From the NCBI GenBank assembly GCA_963774625.1, contig CAVZFQ010000013.1:1302001-1366000 (forward strand): 64,000 bases of DNA. Reading direction: 5' to 3'. Below are positions 8,480 through 15,747 of this stretch, one piece after another. The position numbers were made by a program, and so were the translations under genes. Within the stretch, counting starts at the first letter, position 1. Each line of letters starts with the position of its first letter. Origin of the DNA: VAXT01 sp963774625. Lineage in GTDB: Bacteria > Actinomycetota > Thermoleophilia > Gaiellales > Gaiellaceae. The notes below the pieces were generated by a model. That model saw only the letters and a program-made list of their open reading frames with translations. It was not told the DNA's origin and did no database searches.

Positions 8480-9445
8480 CTAGGTCTGAGTCTCGGCGAG
8501 CGCGAGCTCGCGGCGGAGCTCGACCGGCAGGCGGAACTCGACCGCCTCGTCGACCATGCGGTGCGCGGAGATGTCCTCGACGCCGAGCGCCCGGAACCAG
8601 TCGCACACGCGATCGACGAGCTTCTCCGGCGCCGACGCGCCCGACGTGACGCCCACCGTCTCCACTCCTTCGAGCCAGGCCTGGTCGATGTCGGTCTCGT
8701 CGTCGATCAGGTGCGCCTGCACGCCGCCCGCCCGCGCGACCTCGACCAGGCGGTTCGAGTTCGACGAGTTCCGTGAGCCGATGACCAGCAGGAGATCGAC
8801 CTCCTCCATCAGGTCCTTCACGGCCCACTGGCGGTTGGTCGTCGCGTAACAGATGTCTTCCTTCTTCGGCGCGTAGACCTGCGGGAACCGCCGTCGGATC
8901 GCCTTGATGATCTCGCCCGTCTCGTCGACCGAGAGCGTGGTCTGCGTGATGTAGGCGACCTTGGCGTCGGCCGGAAGGTCGAGTTCTTCGGCGTCCGCCA
9001 CCGATTGCACGAGGATCGTCGAGTCGGGCGCCTCGCCCATCGTGCCGACGACCTCCTCGTGTCCCTCGTGGCCGATGAGCAGGATCGTGTAGCCGTCCGC
9101 CGCGTATCGCCGCGCCTGGACGTGCACCTTCGTCACGAGCGGGCAGGTGGCGTCGACCGTGTTCAGGCCGCGTGCTTTCGCGTTCACGTAGACGGACGGA
9201 GCGACGCCGTGCGCGGAGAGGACGACGGTCTCGCCCTTCGGTACGTCGCGCTCGTCGTCGACGAAGATCGCACCGCGCGCCTCGAGGTCGCGCACGACGT
9301 GCGCGTTGTGGACGATCTGCTTGCGAACGTAGATCGGCGGCCCGTGCAGGTCGAGCAGCTTCTCGACGGTGTCGACGGCACGCTCGACCCCGGCGCAATA
9401 GCCCCTGGGCGAAGCCAGCAGAACGCGTTTCACCATCATGCTCAT
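8480..9445 (-). CDS. ispH: 4-hydroxy-3-methylbut-2-enyl diphosphate reductase (IspH/LytB)
   Basis: A 321-residue enzyme catalysing the last step of the MEP isoprenoid pathway, reducing HMBPP to isopentenyl and dimethylallyl diphosphate with a [4Fe-4S] cluster. The three cluster cysteines are in the expected places: Cys17 in SPRGYCAGV, Cys101 in DATCPLV and Cys199 in EDICYAT. Active-site stretches HEGHEE and TQTTLS, and the C-terminal SRNSSNS motif, are all present. Length matches the family. The first ATG was kept, although ATG codons two and three residues later are equally plausible. A terminator-like hairpin lies about 40 bases upstream on the same strand, so transcription into ispH may be attenuated. 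Confidence 0.95.
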   Translation of the reverse strand: MSMMVKRVLLASPRGYCAGVERAVDTVEKLLDLHGPPIYVRKQIVHNAHVVRDLEARGAIFVDDERDVPKGETVVLSAHGVAPSVYVNAKARGLNTVDATCPLVTKVHVQARRYAADGYTILLIGHEGHEEVVGTMGEAPDSTILVQSVADAEELDLPADAKVAYITQTTLSVDETGEIIKAIRRRFPQVYAPKKEDICYATTNRQWAVKDLMEEVDLLLVIGSRNSSNSNRLVEVARAGGVQAHLIDDETDIDQAWLEGVETVGVTSGASAPEKLVDRVCDWFRALGVEDISAHRMVDEAVEFRLPVELRRELALAETQT

Positions 9446-9486
9446 GGTATCCGCGGGTCTTTTGGTCCTAGTCCCGGAAAGCAGAA

Positions 9487-9519
9487 GGCCCGTCGCTCGG
9501 GGGGTCAGTGCGACGGGCC
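9487..9519 (-). terminator. Stem-loop with partial T-rich tail upstream of ispH
   Basis: GGCCCGTCGC pairs perfectly with GCGACGGGCC around a 13-base loop. Read on the minus strand the hairpin is followed by TTCTGCTTTCC, like an intrinsic terminator. It is about 40 bases before ispH and points the same way, yet no minus-strand protein gene lies upstream. It would therefore end a short minus-strand RNA or attenuate ispH. Confidence 0.6.
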
Positions 9520-9531
9520 CTCTAAGTGCTC

Positions 9532-9616
9532 TCCGCGGTCATTCGTGGCCAGGTACGCACTAAACCGCGGATCGCATCGCCCAGTGGCGGGGAAGCTAGC
9601 GCCCTTCGCGCGGTTT
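9532..9616. other. Region with two mutually exclusive stems (possible structured RNA)
   Basis: The segment ACCGCGGA (9564-9571) is perfectly complementary to TCCGCGGT (9532-9539). The overlapping AAACCGCG (9562-9569) is perfectly complementary to CGCGGTTT (9609-9616). Both pairings cannot form at once, as in attenuators and riboswitches. The region has no credible protein frame and sits between ispH (minus) and the sensor kinase (plus). I could not match it to a known RNA family. Either strand could be the functional one. Confidence 0.4.
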
Positions 9617-9710
9617 GTGAATAGGCCGCGAGGCCCATCTTTACAAGCCGTATTACTCAACCTCGATTGTCGCGCTCGGCGTTCCCCCGACCTATCATCC
9701 GGACGGCCCA

Positions 9711-12700
9711 GTGAATCCCAGGAAAACCCCGTTCCGACGGCGCAAGGAGGAAGAGGCGCCCGCTCCTCCGCACACCGCTCCGGGGGACCCGGATCCACGC
9801 CGCGATAGCGACCTCGAGGCGGTCACCTCGCTCTCAGTCGCGCTGGCGCGCGGAGGCGATGCGATAGCCGTCGCCCGGACACTCCTCGAGCACGTTGCAG
9901 GCCTGCTCGGGGTCGAGTTCGCGGCGGTTGCGGTCATCGATGAGGACAGCCGTAGCGCCCACGGCCTGTATGCACTGGAGAACGGTCAGGAGGCGATCTG
10001 GTGGCGAGACGTCTCGATCGACCTCGACAACGAGCCCTCGGTGATTGCCAGCACTGCCTTCGAGGCTGCTCCGATCGCCGTCTACGACGTTGCCGGATCG
10101 ACCAAGGTCAACCGCCGCATGGCCGAGAAGGTCGGCGCCCAGAGCGCCGTCTTCGTCCCGTTCATCGTCGAGGAGCGTGTGCCGGCGGTTCTCGTTGCCG
10201 CTTCGACGCGCAAGCCGCGCGTGTTCTCCGCCGACGAGACGACTCTCCTCCAGGCTTTGACCGCCGAGGCGGCCCTCGCCCTGGAGCGCGCGCGCTCGGC
10301 GTCCGCACTCGAGGATGCCCTCGAGCGAGAGCGCCTCGTGGCTTCGATCAGCCGGAAGGTGCGCTCCGAGCACGACCTCGAGGCTGTCCTGCGGATCGCC
10401 GTCGAGGAGACGGGTGAGGCTGCCGGCGTCTCGCGGTGCTTCATCCGCTTGATCGGCCCCCAGGACACGCTTCCGATACGCGCGGAGTGGGCTGCCGACG
10501 GCTTTGTTCCGATCGCAGGCTCGTCCGGGCGCCTTCCGGTGTCCAACCTCGCGGCTCGGGAAGGCCGCACGGTCGCGAGCGGAGACATCCGTACCGACCC
10601 GGCACTCGACGACCCGACACTCGGGGACAGGCAGACCCTGATCGATCTCGGCACCGCGGCGGTTCTCGCCACGCCGATCGGCGTGTTCGATCGGATGATC
10701 GGGATCTTCGGGTTCCACCGGCCGGAGCCCACGACCTGGACCGAGGCCGAGATCGCTCTCGCGGAGGCAGTCGCCCGCGAGATCGGGCTCGCAGTCCATA
10801 CGGCGAGCCTGCTGGAGGAGAACGCGAAGCGGCTCGATCAGCAGCAGGCCCTGTTGAAGGCGGCTCAGGTCGTCTCCAGCGAGCTGCGGCTCGAAACGGT
10901 GCTCCAGCGCCTCGTCGTCGAGGTCACCAAGCTGCTCGATGCCGACGCGGCCGACTGCTACCTGCTGGACGAGCAGGGCCAGGTTCTGCGCTGCGCCGCG
11001 GTCAACGGTCTCGACACGTCGCTGCTGGAGTTCGAGTTCCCGGCCAGCCGAGGCCTCGCCGGTGAGGCTCTTCGGGAGGGCCGCTCCGTGCTCTCCAACG
11101 TCTACGACGACCAGAAGCAGCCCGTGCCGCACGAGGCGTACGCGGGCTTCACCGGCGCGATCGCGGCACCGATGACGTGGTCGGGTGATTCGCGTGGCGT
11201 CCTCGGCGTGGGCACGCGAGACGCGGAACGCAATTTCGACGACACCGACGCCGAATTGCTCGAGACCTTCGCGGGGCTCGCCTCGCTGGCCGTCCGAAAC
11301 GCCGCGAGCTTCGAGCAGAGCGTTCGCCAGGCGCGGATCCAGCGCGGCTTCTTCGGCATCGCTTCGGCGCTCGCCGAGCCGCTCTCGCAGCCGGCGACTC
11401 TGGACGCGGTTGCTCAGGCCGCGACGGAGTCGCTCGGCGGCACCGCAGCAGCAGTGCTGATGCCGGAGGCGCGGGGCCTGGCGCTGGCGGCTGCGGTGGA
11501 CCTGCCCGACGCGCTGGCCGAGCTCCTGCGCGAAGGGCTCACCGACGCCGCGTCGGTGCTCGAGACCTGCGCTGCCGAGCGCCGTGTGCTCGCTGCGCCG
11601 AACATCGCCGACGACGATCGCTTCGGCGAGACCTGGCGGGGCCTGGCGGTGGAGGCGGGCTTCGGCGCGCTGCTGGCGATCCCCGTCGACTCGCCGCGCC
11701 GTGAGGACGGTGGACTGGTGATCGTCTTCTTCGCCGCGTCGCGGCAGTTCATCGACGACGACTTGGAGCTCGCACGGCGGCTCGCCGGGGCCGCACGCGG
11801 CGCCCTCGAGCGGAGCGAGCTCTACGAGAGTGAACGCACCTCGAGGGCTCTTTCTCAGCAGCTCGCGCGCATGGGCACGCTGCTCGCTTCCGAGCTCGAT
11901 CCCGCTGCGGTGCTCGACGAGGTCGTGCAGCAGGCACCGGCTCTGCTCGAGGCCGACGCCGCCTCGATCCGCGTGATCGAAGGCGACGAGCTCGTCGTTC
12001 ACGCCGTACAGGGTGAAGGTCTCGAGGGCGCCGTTGGCTTCCGCGCTCCTGCGACGGCCTGGCTGGCAGGGGACATCGTCCAGTCGCGAGCGCCAACGGC
12101 CCTCGCCGACACCGGCTCCGACTCCAGGCTCCTGGCCGACGATCCGGTGCTCGCCGCAGGCTACCGCGCCTACCTCGGCGTACCGCTAGTCGGCGCCGAG
12201 GGAGGACTGCAGGGCGTGCTCGCGGTCTATCACCGCCGGCCGCGCGCCTGGCGCGACGAGGAGAGCGAAGCTCTGACAGCTCTGGCCGGCAACGCGTCGT
12301 CCGTCCTGTCGAACGCCGAGCTCTACCAGCGCGTCGCGCTGGAGCGCGAACGGAGTTACGCGATCCTCTCCAACATCGCAGACGGCATCGTCGCCGTCGA
12401 TCGCAACGGAGACGTCGTGCTCTGGAACACGTCGGCCGAGCAGATTACGGGCGTGCCCGCAGTCTCCGCCCTTGGACGGCCGCCGATCGACGTGATCCAG
12501 CGCGACCTCTCCGCCGGCCCGGAGGCTCCCGCCGGCGAGCGCCTGATCGCGATCCGGCGCGGGGCCGACGAGGCCTGGCTTTCTCTGACGGAGGCGGTCA
12601 TGCGCGATCCGACGGGTGCGGTCGCCGGGCGCATCTACGCCTTCCGCGACGTGTCCGGAGAGCGGCGCGTCGAGCAGATGAAGTCCGACTTCGTGTCGAC

Positions 12701-13388
12701 GGTCTCGCAGGAGTTGCGCGCACCGTTGACTTCGATCTACGGGTTCGCGGAAACGCTGCTGCGCCGGGACGTGCTCTTCGGAGACGAGGAGCGCTACACC
12801 TTCCTCGGCTACATCGCCTCGGAGGCGCAGCGCCTGACGGCGATCGTCGACACGCTGCTCAGCGTTGCCCGGCTCGATGCCGGCGATCTCCAGGTCGAGC
12901 TCGCCCCGACCGACGTCGGATCACTGCTGTCTGAGGTCGTTTTGAGCGCCCAGCAGAGCGCCGTGAACGGGAACGAGTTCGTGGTCGACGTTCCCGAGGA
13001 GCGACTCGCGGCGTCTGCCGACTCCGAGAAACTACGACAGGTGATCGCCAATCTCCTGGACAACGCAGTGAAGTTCTCTCCCCGTGGCGGAACAGTCACC
13101 GTGGAAGCGAGGCGGGCCGGTCATACGGTTGAGGTCCGCGTCGTCGACGAGGGGATCGGCGTGCCGGCAGCGGAGCGGGAGCAGATCTTCCGGAAGTTCC
13201 ATCGTGCCGAAGGGGTCGCCAGAGAGCGCAGCGGGACGGGGCTCGGACTCTTCATCGCGCGCGGGCTCGTGGCCGCGATGGGCGGCCGGATCTGGGTCGA
13301 CTCCGCCGAGGGTCGCGGAGCGAGCTTTGCCTTCGAGCTTCCGCTGGCCGTGGAGGCGACCCCAACCGGGACTGAGCAACGACCCTGA
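9711..13388 (+). CDS. Multi-GAF, PAS-containing sensor histidine kinase lacking the phospho-acceptor His
   Basis: A 1225-residue, apparently cytoplasmic signalling protein with a GTG start; no membrane segment is evident. After a charged N-terminus come about five GAF-like domains (roughly residues 30-200, 200-370, 380-545, 545-700 and 715-870), a PAS domain (880-985), a HisKA-like dimerisation helix (990-1055) and a HATPase_c domain (1100-1215). The ATPase boxes look intact: N-box NLLDNAVKF, G1 DEGIGVP and G2 GTGLGLF. The H-box reads SQELRAPL instead of SHELRTPL, so the usual His is Gln1000 (codon CAG at 12708-12710). Autophosphorylation at the normal site should therefore not occur. The next gene is a receiver protein whose ATG overlaps this stop by one base, so the two are translated together. 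Confidence 0.92.
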   Translation: MNPRKTPFRRRKEEEAPAPPHTAPGDPDPRRDSDLEAVTSLSVALARGGDAIAVARTLLEHVAGLLGVEFAAVAVIDEDSRSAHGLYALENGQEAIWWRDVSIDLDNEPSVIASTAFEAAPIAVYDVAGSTKVNRRMAEKVGAQSAVFVPFIVEERVPAVLVAASTRKPRVFSADETTLLQALTAEAALALERARSASALEDALERERLVASISRKVRSEHDLEAVLRIAVEETGEAAGVSRCFIRLIGPQDTLPIRAEWAADGFVPIAGSSGRLPVSNLAAREGRTVASGDIRTDPALDDPTLGDRQTLIDLGTAAVLATPIGVFDRMIGIFGFHRPEPTTWTEAEIALAEAVAREIGLAVHTASLLEENAKRLDQQQALLKAAQVVSSELRLETVLQRLVVEVTKLLDADAADCYLLDEQGQVLRCAAVNGLDTSLLEFEFPASRGLAGEALREGRSVLSNVYDDQKQPVPHEAYAGFTGAIAAPMTWSGDSRGVLGVGTRDAERNFDDTDAELLETFAGLASLAVRNAASFEQSVRQARIQRGFFGIASALAEPLSQPATLDAVAQAATESLGGTAAAVLMPEARGLALAAAVDLPDALAELLREGLTDAASVLETCAAERRVLAAPNIADDDRFGETWRGLAVEAGFGALLAIPVDSPRREDGGLVIVFFAASRQFIDDDLELARRLAGAARGALERSELYESERTSRALSQQLARMGTLLASELDPAAVLDEVVQQAPALLEADAASIRVIEGDELVVHAVQGEGLEGAVGFRAPATAWLAGDIVQSRAPTALADTGSDSRLLADDPVLAAGYRAYLGVPLVGAEGGLQGVLAVYHRRPRAWRDEESEALTALAGNASSVLSNAELYQRVALERERSYAILSNIADGIVAVDRNGDVVLWNTSAEQITGVPAVSALGRPPIDVIQRDLSAGPEAPAGERLIAIRRGADEAWLSLTEAVMRDPTGAVAGRIYAFRDVSGERRVEQMKSDFVSTVSQELRAPLTSIYGFAETLLRRDVLFGDEERYTFLGYIASEAQRLTAIVDTLLSVARLDAGDLQVELAPTDVGSLLSEVVLSAQQSAVNGNEFVVDVPEERLAASADSEKLRQVIANLLDNAVKFSPRGGTVTVEARRAGHTVEVRVVDEGIGVPAAEREQIFRKFHRAEGVARERSGTGLGLFIARGLVAAMGGRIWVDSAEGRGASFAFELPLAVEATPTGTEQRP

Positions 13389-13843
13389 TGGGTAGGCAAG
13401 AGGAGATGGCGGCGAAGGTCCTGGTCATCGACGACGAGGCTCCGATTCGCCTCCTCTGTCGCGTCAACCTCGAGGCCGAGGGCATGGAGGTGATCGAGGC
13501 CGAGGACGGCACGGTCGGCGTCGAGCTGGCCCGCTCGGAGAGGCCCGACGTGATCCTCCTCGACGTGATGATGCCGGGCATGGACGGCTGGGAGGTGCTC
13601 CAGGCGTTGCAGGCCGGTGAAGGGACGAGCCAGATCCCGATCGTCTTCCTCACGGCACGCGCGGAGCTCCGAGACCGCGCGCAGGGGCTCGAGCTCGGCG
13701 GTATCGACTACGTGACGAAGCCGTTCAACCCCGTCGAGCTCGCGCCGCTCGTCCACGGTCTCCTCACCCGAGTCGAGCGCGGGGAGCGCGAAGCGATCCG
13801 CCAGGAGCGGATCGCAGCGCTGCGGGACCTGCTGATCGAGTAG
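13388..13843 (+). CDS. CheY-like response regulator (receiver domain only)
   Basis: A 151-residue protein made of one receiver domain plus a short helical tail. The acidic pocket is Asp15/Asp16, the phospho-acceptor Asp59 is in ILLDVMMPG, and the conserved Thr89 and Lys111 (VTKPF) complete the site. There is no DNA-binding or enzymatic output domain, so it probably acts by protein-protein contact. Its ATG shares one base with the stop of the upstream kinase-like gene (TGATG), a coupling that suggests fixed stoichiometry. The receiver is intact while the adjacent kinase lacks its His, which raises the question of where its phosphate comes from. A later ATG at codon 7 is an alternative start. 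Confidence 0.92.
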   Translation: MGRQEEMAAKVLVIDDEAPIRLLCRVNLEAEGMEVIEAEDGTVGVELARSERPDVILLDVMMPGMDGWEVLQALQAGEGTSQIPIVFLTARAELRDRAQGLELGGIDYVTKPFNPVELAPLVHGLLTRVERGEREAIRQERIAALRDLLIE

Positions 13844-13860
13844 CAGAGCACGGGCCGCCC

Positions 13861-13875
13861 TCCGCCAGGGGCGGA
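13861..13875. terminator. Short stem-loop between the receiver gene and the CAP-domain gene
   Basis: TCCGCC and GGCGGA pair around a 3-base loop, in the gap between two convergent genes. The stem is short and no T-run follows, so this is a weak terminator candidate. Confidence 0.35.
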
Positions 13876-13911
13876 AGCGCTACACGACCCGGTTGGTCGA
13901 GTAGCCGCGTG

Positions 13912-14415
13912 CTAGCCGGCGAAGTCGGCCGTCACGCGTCGCGTCAAGCCACCTGCCACGCCGACACCGATCCTGCTGAAGCTCCGATCGAGCACTACCG
14001 ACCGGTGGGAAGGACTCGTCATCCACATCTGCACGACGACGCCGGCGGTGAAGCCGGGCTCGCTTGCGTAAGCGATGTTCTCCCCGAGCGCTCGTCCGCG
14101 AACGCCGAAGCGGCGCAGGCGTTGGACGAACGGCCCATGATCGAAGTACCCGCGACGAACCATGTCCATGGAGTGCGCACGCGCTGCTCGATGCAGTGCG
14201 GGCCCGAGGCTGAGCGGGCGCCGGCCGTGCGCGGCGCGAATGCCGTTCACGGCGCGGAGGATCGCCAGTTCATGGCTCGATGGAGTCACCGCCGGTTCCG
14301 TCGAGGGACTGACGGGAAGCGGCGGGGTCGTGTCGGCCGAGGCCGCTGACGGTCCGATGAAGCAGACCAACAGCACAGCAGCAACGACGCTGAGAATGCG
14401 GCGGTTCTCAGTCAT
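13912..14415 (-). CDS. Secreted CAP-domain (SCP/PR-1-like) protein
   Basis: A 167-residue protein with an N-terminal signal peptide (hydrophobic stretch around residues 7-25, ending near ASA) followed by one CAP domain. Family features are visible: NGIRAAHGRRPL, the helix with a conserved His in AARAHSMDM, GYFDHGPF, the GENIAYAS motif, and a C-terminal SPSHRSVVLD segment. Such proteins are extracellular; the domain is linked to many roles and no single activity can be assigned. The ATG opens directly into the signal peptide. Upstream are 284 bases of noticeably lower GC without another gene, probably holding its promoter. A second CAP protein is encoded at 20292-20933. Confidence 0.85.
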   Translation of the reverse strand: MTENRRILSVVAAVLLVCFIGPSAASADTTPPLPVSPSTEPAVTPSSHELAILRAVNGIRAAHGRRPLSLGPALHRAARAHSMDMVRRGYFDHGPFVQRLRRFGVRGRALGENIAYASEPGFTAGVVVQMWMTSPSHRSVVLDRSFSRIGVGVAGGLTRRVTADFAG

Positions 14416-14699
14416 CAGGTGGTCGAGCGCGGCAGAGTACCTGCTCTGGCGGATAACGCCAATGTTTTCGAACAGGAAACTTGTGCCGATTTCGACTAGC
14501 AATTGGCAAATCCGCTTTACAGAGCGGTTTGCACAGGAAGGGGCGGCTAACCGTGTGGCGGCGAGTTGGCGAGCGGGGGCCAGCAACTCACTTGACATAA
14601 CGCCGAAGCGGGCCGTTGAGATACGGCTTGCGGGTCCGACGTAAATCGCGGTGGTCGGTGGAGAGGATCGTGCTCGCCGACTACACTGAAGCCCATTCA

Positions 14700-14774
14700 C
14701 GGGGTGTAGCTCAGCCTGGTTAGAGTGCTTGCTTTGGGAGCAAGAAGTCGCCGGTTCGAATCCGGCCACCCCGA
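14700..14774 (+). tRNA. tRNA-Pro (anticodon UGG)
   Basis: Full cloverleaf: acceptor arms CGGGGTG and CACCCCG with discriminator A, D arm, anticodon stem CTTGC/GCAAG with loop TTTGGGA (anticodon TGG), and T arm with GGTTCGAATCC. The 3' CCA is not encoded. The next base after the discriminator begins a coding frame for an acetyltransferase. Confidence 0.97.
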
Positions 14775-15689
14775 CTGACGGACTTTCTCGTACGCCGCCC
14801 AACGCTCGACGATGCCGACGCCGTAGCGGCTCTCATCACCGAGCGAAACCGCGTCGACTTCGGCGAGACCGAAGGGCTGGAGTTCAGCGCGGCCGAGCTC
14901 CGCGAATGGTGGCGTCTCGACGAGGACAGCCTCGAAACCGACGCCTGGCTCGCGCTCACCGACGGGCAACTGGTCGCCTACGTGCGGGCTCGCCGTGAGC
15001 GCGACCTGGCGAACCTCGAGGACGAGTCGGCCGTCCACCCCGACGCGCGTGGGCGCGGGATCGGCTGGCACCTGCTCGATCTCGCCGAGGCCTGGGCACG
15101 CGAACGCGAGCTCTCGCGCCTTCACGTCCACGTCGTCAACGACGAGGGCCGTCGTCTGGCCGCGGACCGTGGGCACGAGATCGTCCGCTACTTCTGGCGC
15201 ATGGAGATCGCCCTGGGGGAGGAACCGGCGGAGCCCGAGGCGCCCGCCGGCTTCGAGCTCCGTGGGTATCGCCCAGGCGACGACGACGCCGATCTGCACG
15301 CCATGCACCAGGAAGCGTTCGCGGAGCACTGGGAGTTCACACCCGAGCCGCTCGACAAGTGGCTCCGCTGGCGGGTGAGCCGCAGCGATTACCACCCGGA
15401 GCTCTGGCGGCTCGCAGTCGCCGACGGCTCGATCGCGGGCGCGGCGCTCGCGTTCGGCGAGCGCCATTTCGGCTGGATCCTGGATCTCGCCGTCGGTCCA
15501 GCGCATCGCAGGCTCGGCCTGGGGGAGGCTCTCCTGCGCTCGGCGTTCCGGGCCCTCTGGCAGCGCGGGCATACACGAGTCGGCCTGGAGGTCGACTCCG
15601 AGAACGAGTCCGGGGCGACCAGGCTCTACGAGCGGGCTGGCATGAAGATCACGCGGCGCTACGCCACGTACGAAAAGCGCCTCTCCTGA
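14775..15689 (+). CDS. Tandem GNAT-family N-acetyltransferase
   Basis: The frame codes for two GNAT domains. The first has FLVRRPTLDDADAVAAL at its N-terminus and the acetyl-CoA loop HPDARGRGIGWHLL. The second begins near FELRGYRPGDDDADL and has the loop GPAHRRLGLGEALL. The substrate is unknown. The start is a puzzle: an in-frame TAG lies inside tRNA-Pro at 14721, and no ATG, GTG or TTG follows until a GTG near 14982, which would cut away most of the first domain. The only near-start codon before the conserved N-terminus is CTG at 14775, the first base after the tRNA. If the tRNA is released by RNase Z, the mRNA would begin exactly at this CTG. A late GTG start or a local sequence error are the alternatives. 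Confidence 0.75.
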   Translation: MTDFLVRRPTLDDADAVAALITERNRVDFGETEGLEFSAAELREWWRLDEDSLETDAWLALTDGQLVAYVRARRERDLANLEDESAVHPDARGRGIGWHLLDLAEAWARERELSRLHVHVVNDEGRRLAADRGHEIVRYFWRMEIALGEEPAEPEAPAGFELRGYRPGDDDADLHAMHQEAFAEHWEFTPEPLDKWLRWRVSRSDYHPELWRLAVADGSIAGAALAFGERHFGWILDLAVGPAHRRLGLGEALLRSAFRALWQRGHTRVGLEVDSENESGATRLYERAGMKITRRYATYEKRLS

Positions 15690-15747
15690 TCCTCTCCTTA
15701 CGAAGCGCTAGCGGAATCCGCACGCGCGCGCAGTAGCCTCGGCCGCG

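Noticed and set aside
9480..9640. Possible 4.5S (SRP) RNA, 6S RNA or tmRNA in the ispH-kinase gap
   Set aside because: The conserved GGAAGGAAGCAGC-type tip of SRP RNA and the tmRNA acceptor arm are absent, so only an unknown structured RNA is proposed.
9834..12002. A 722-codon open frame on the minus strand inside the sensor kinase gene
   Set aside because: It is an antisense shadow caused by high GC: Arg/Glu/Leu-rich without domain pattern, and fully covered by a well-supported gene on the other strand.
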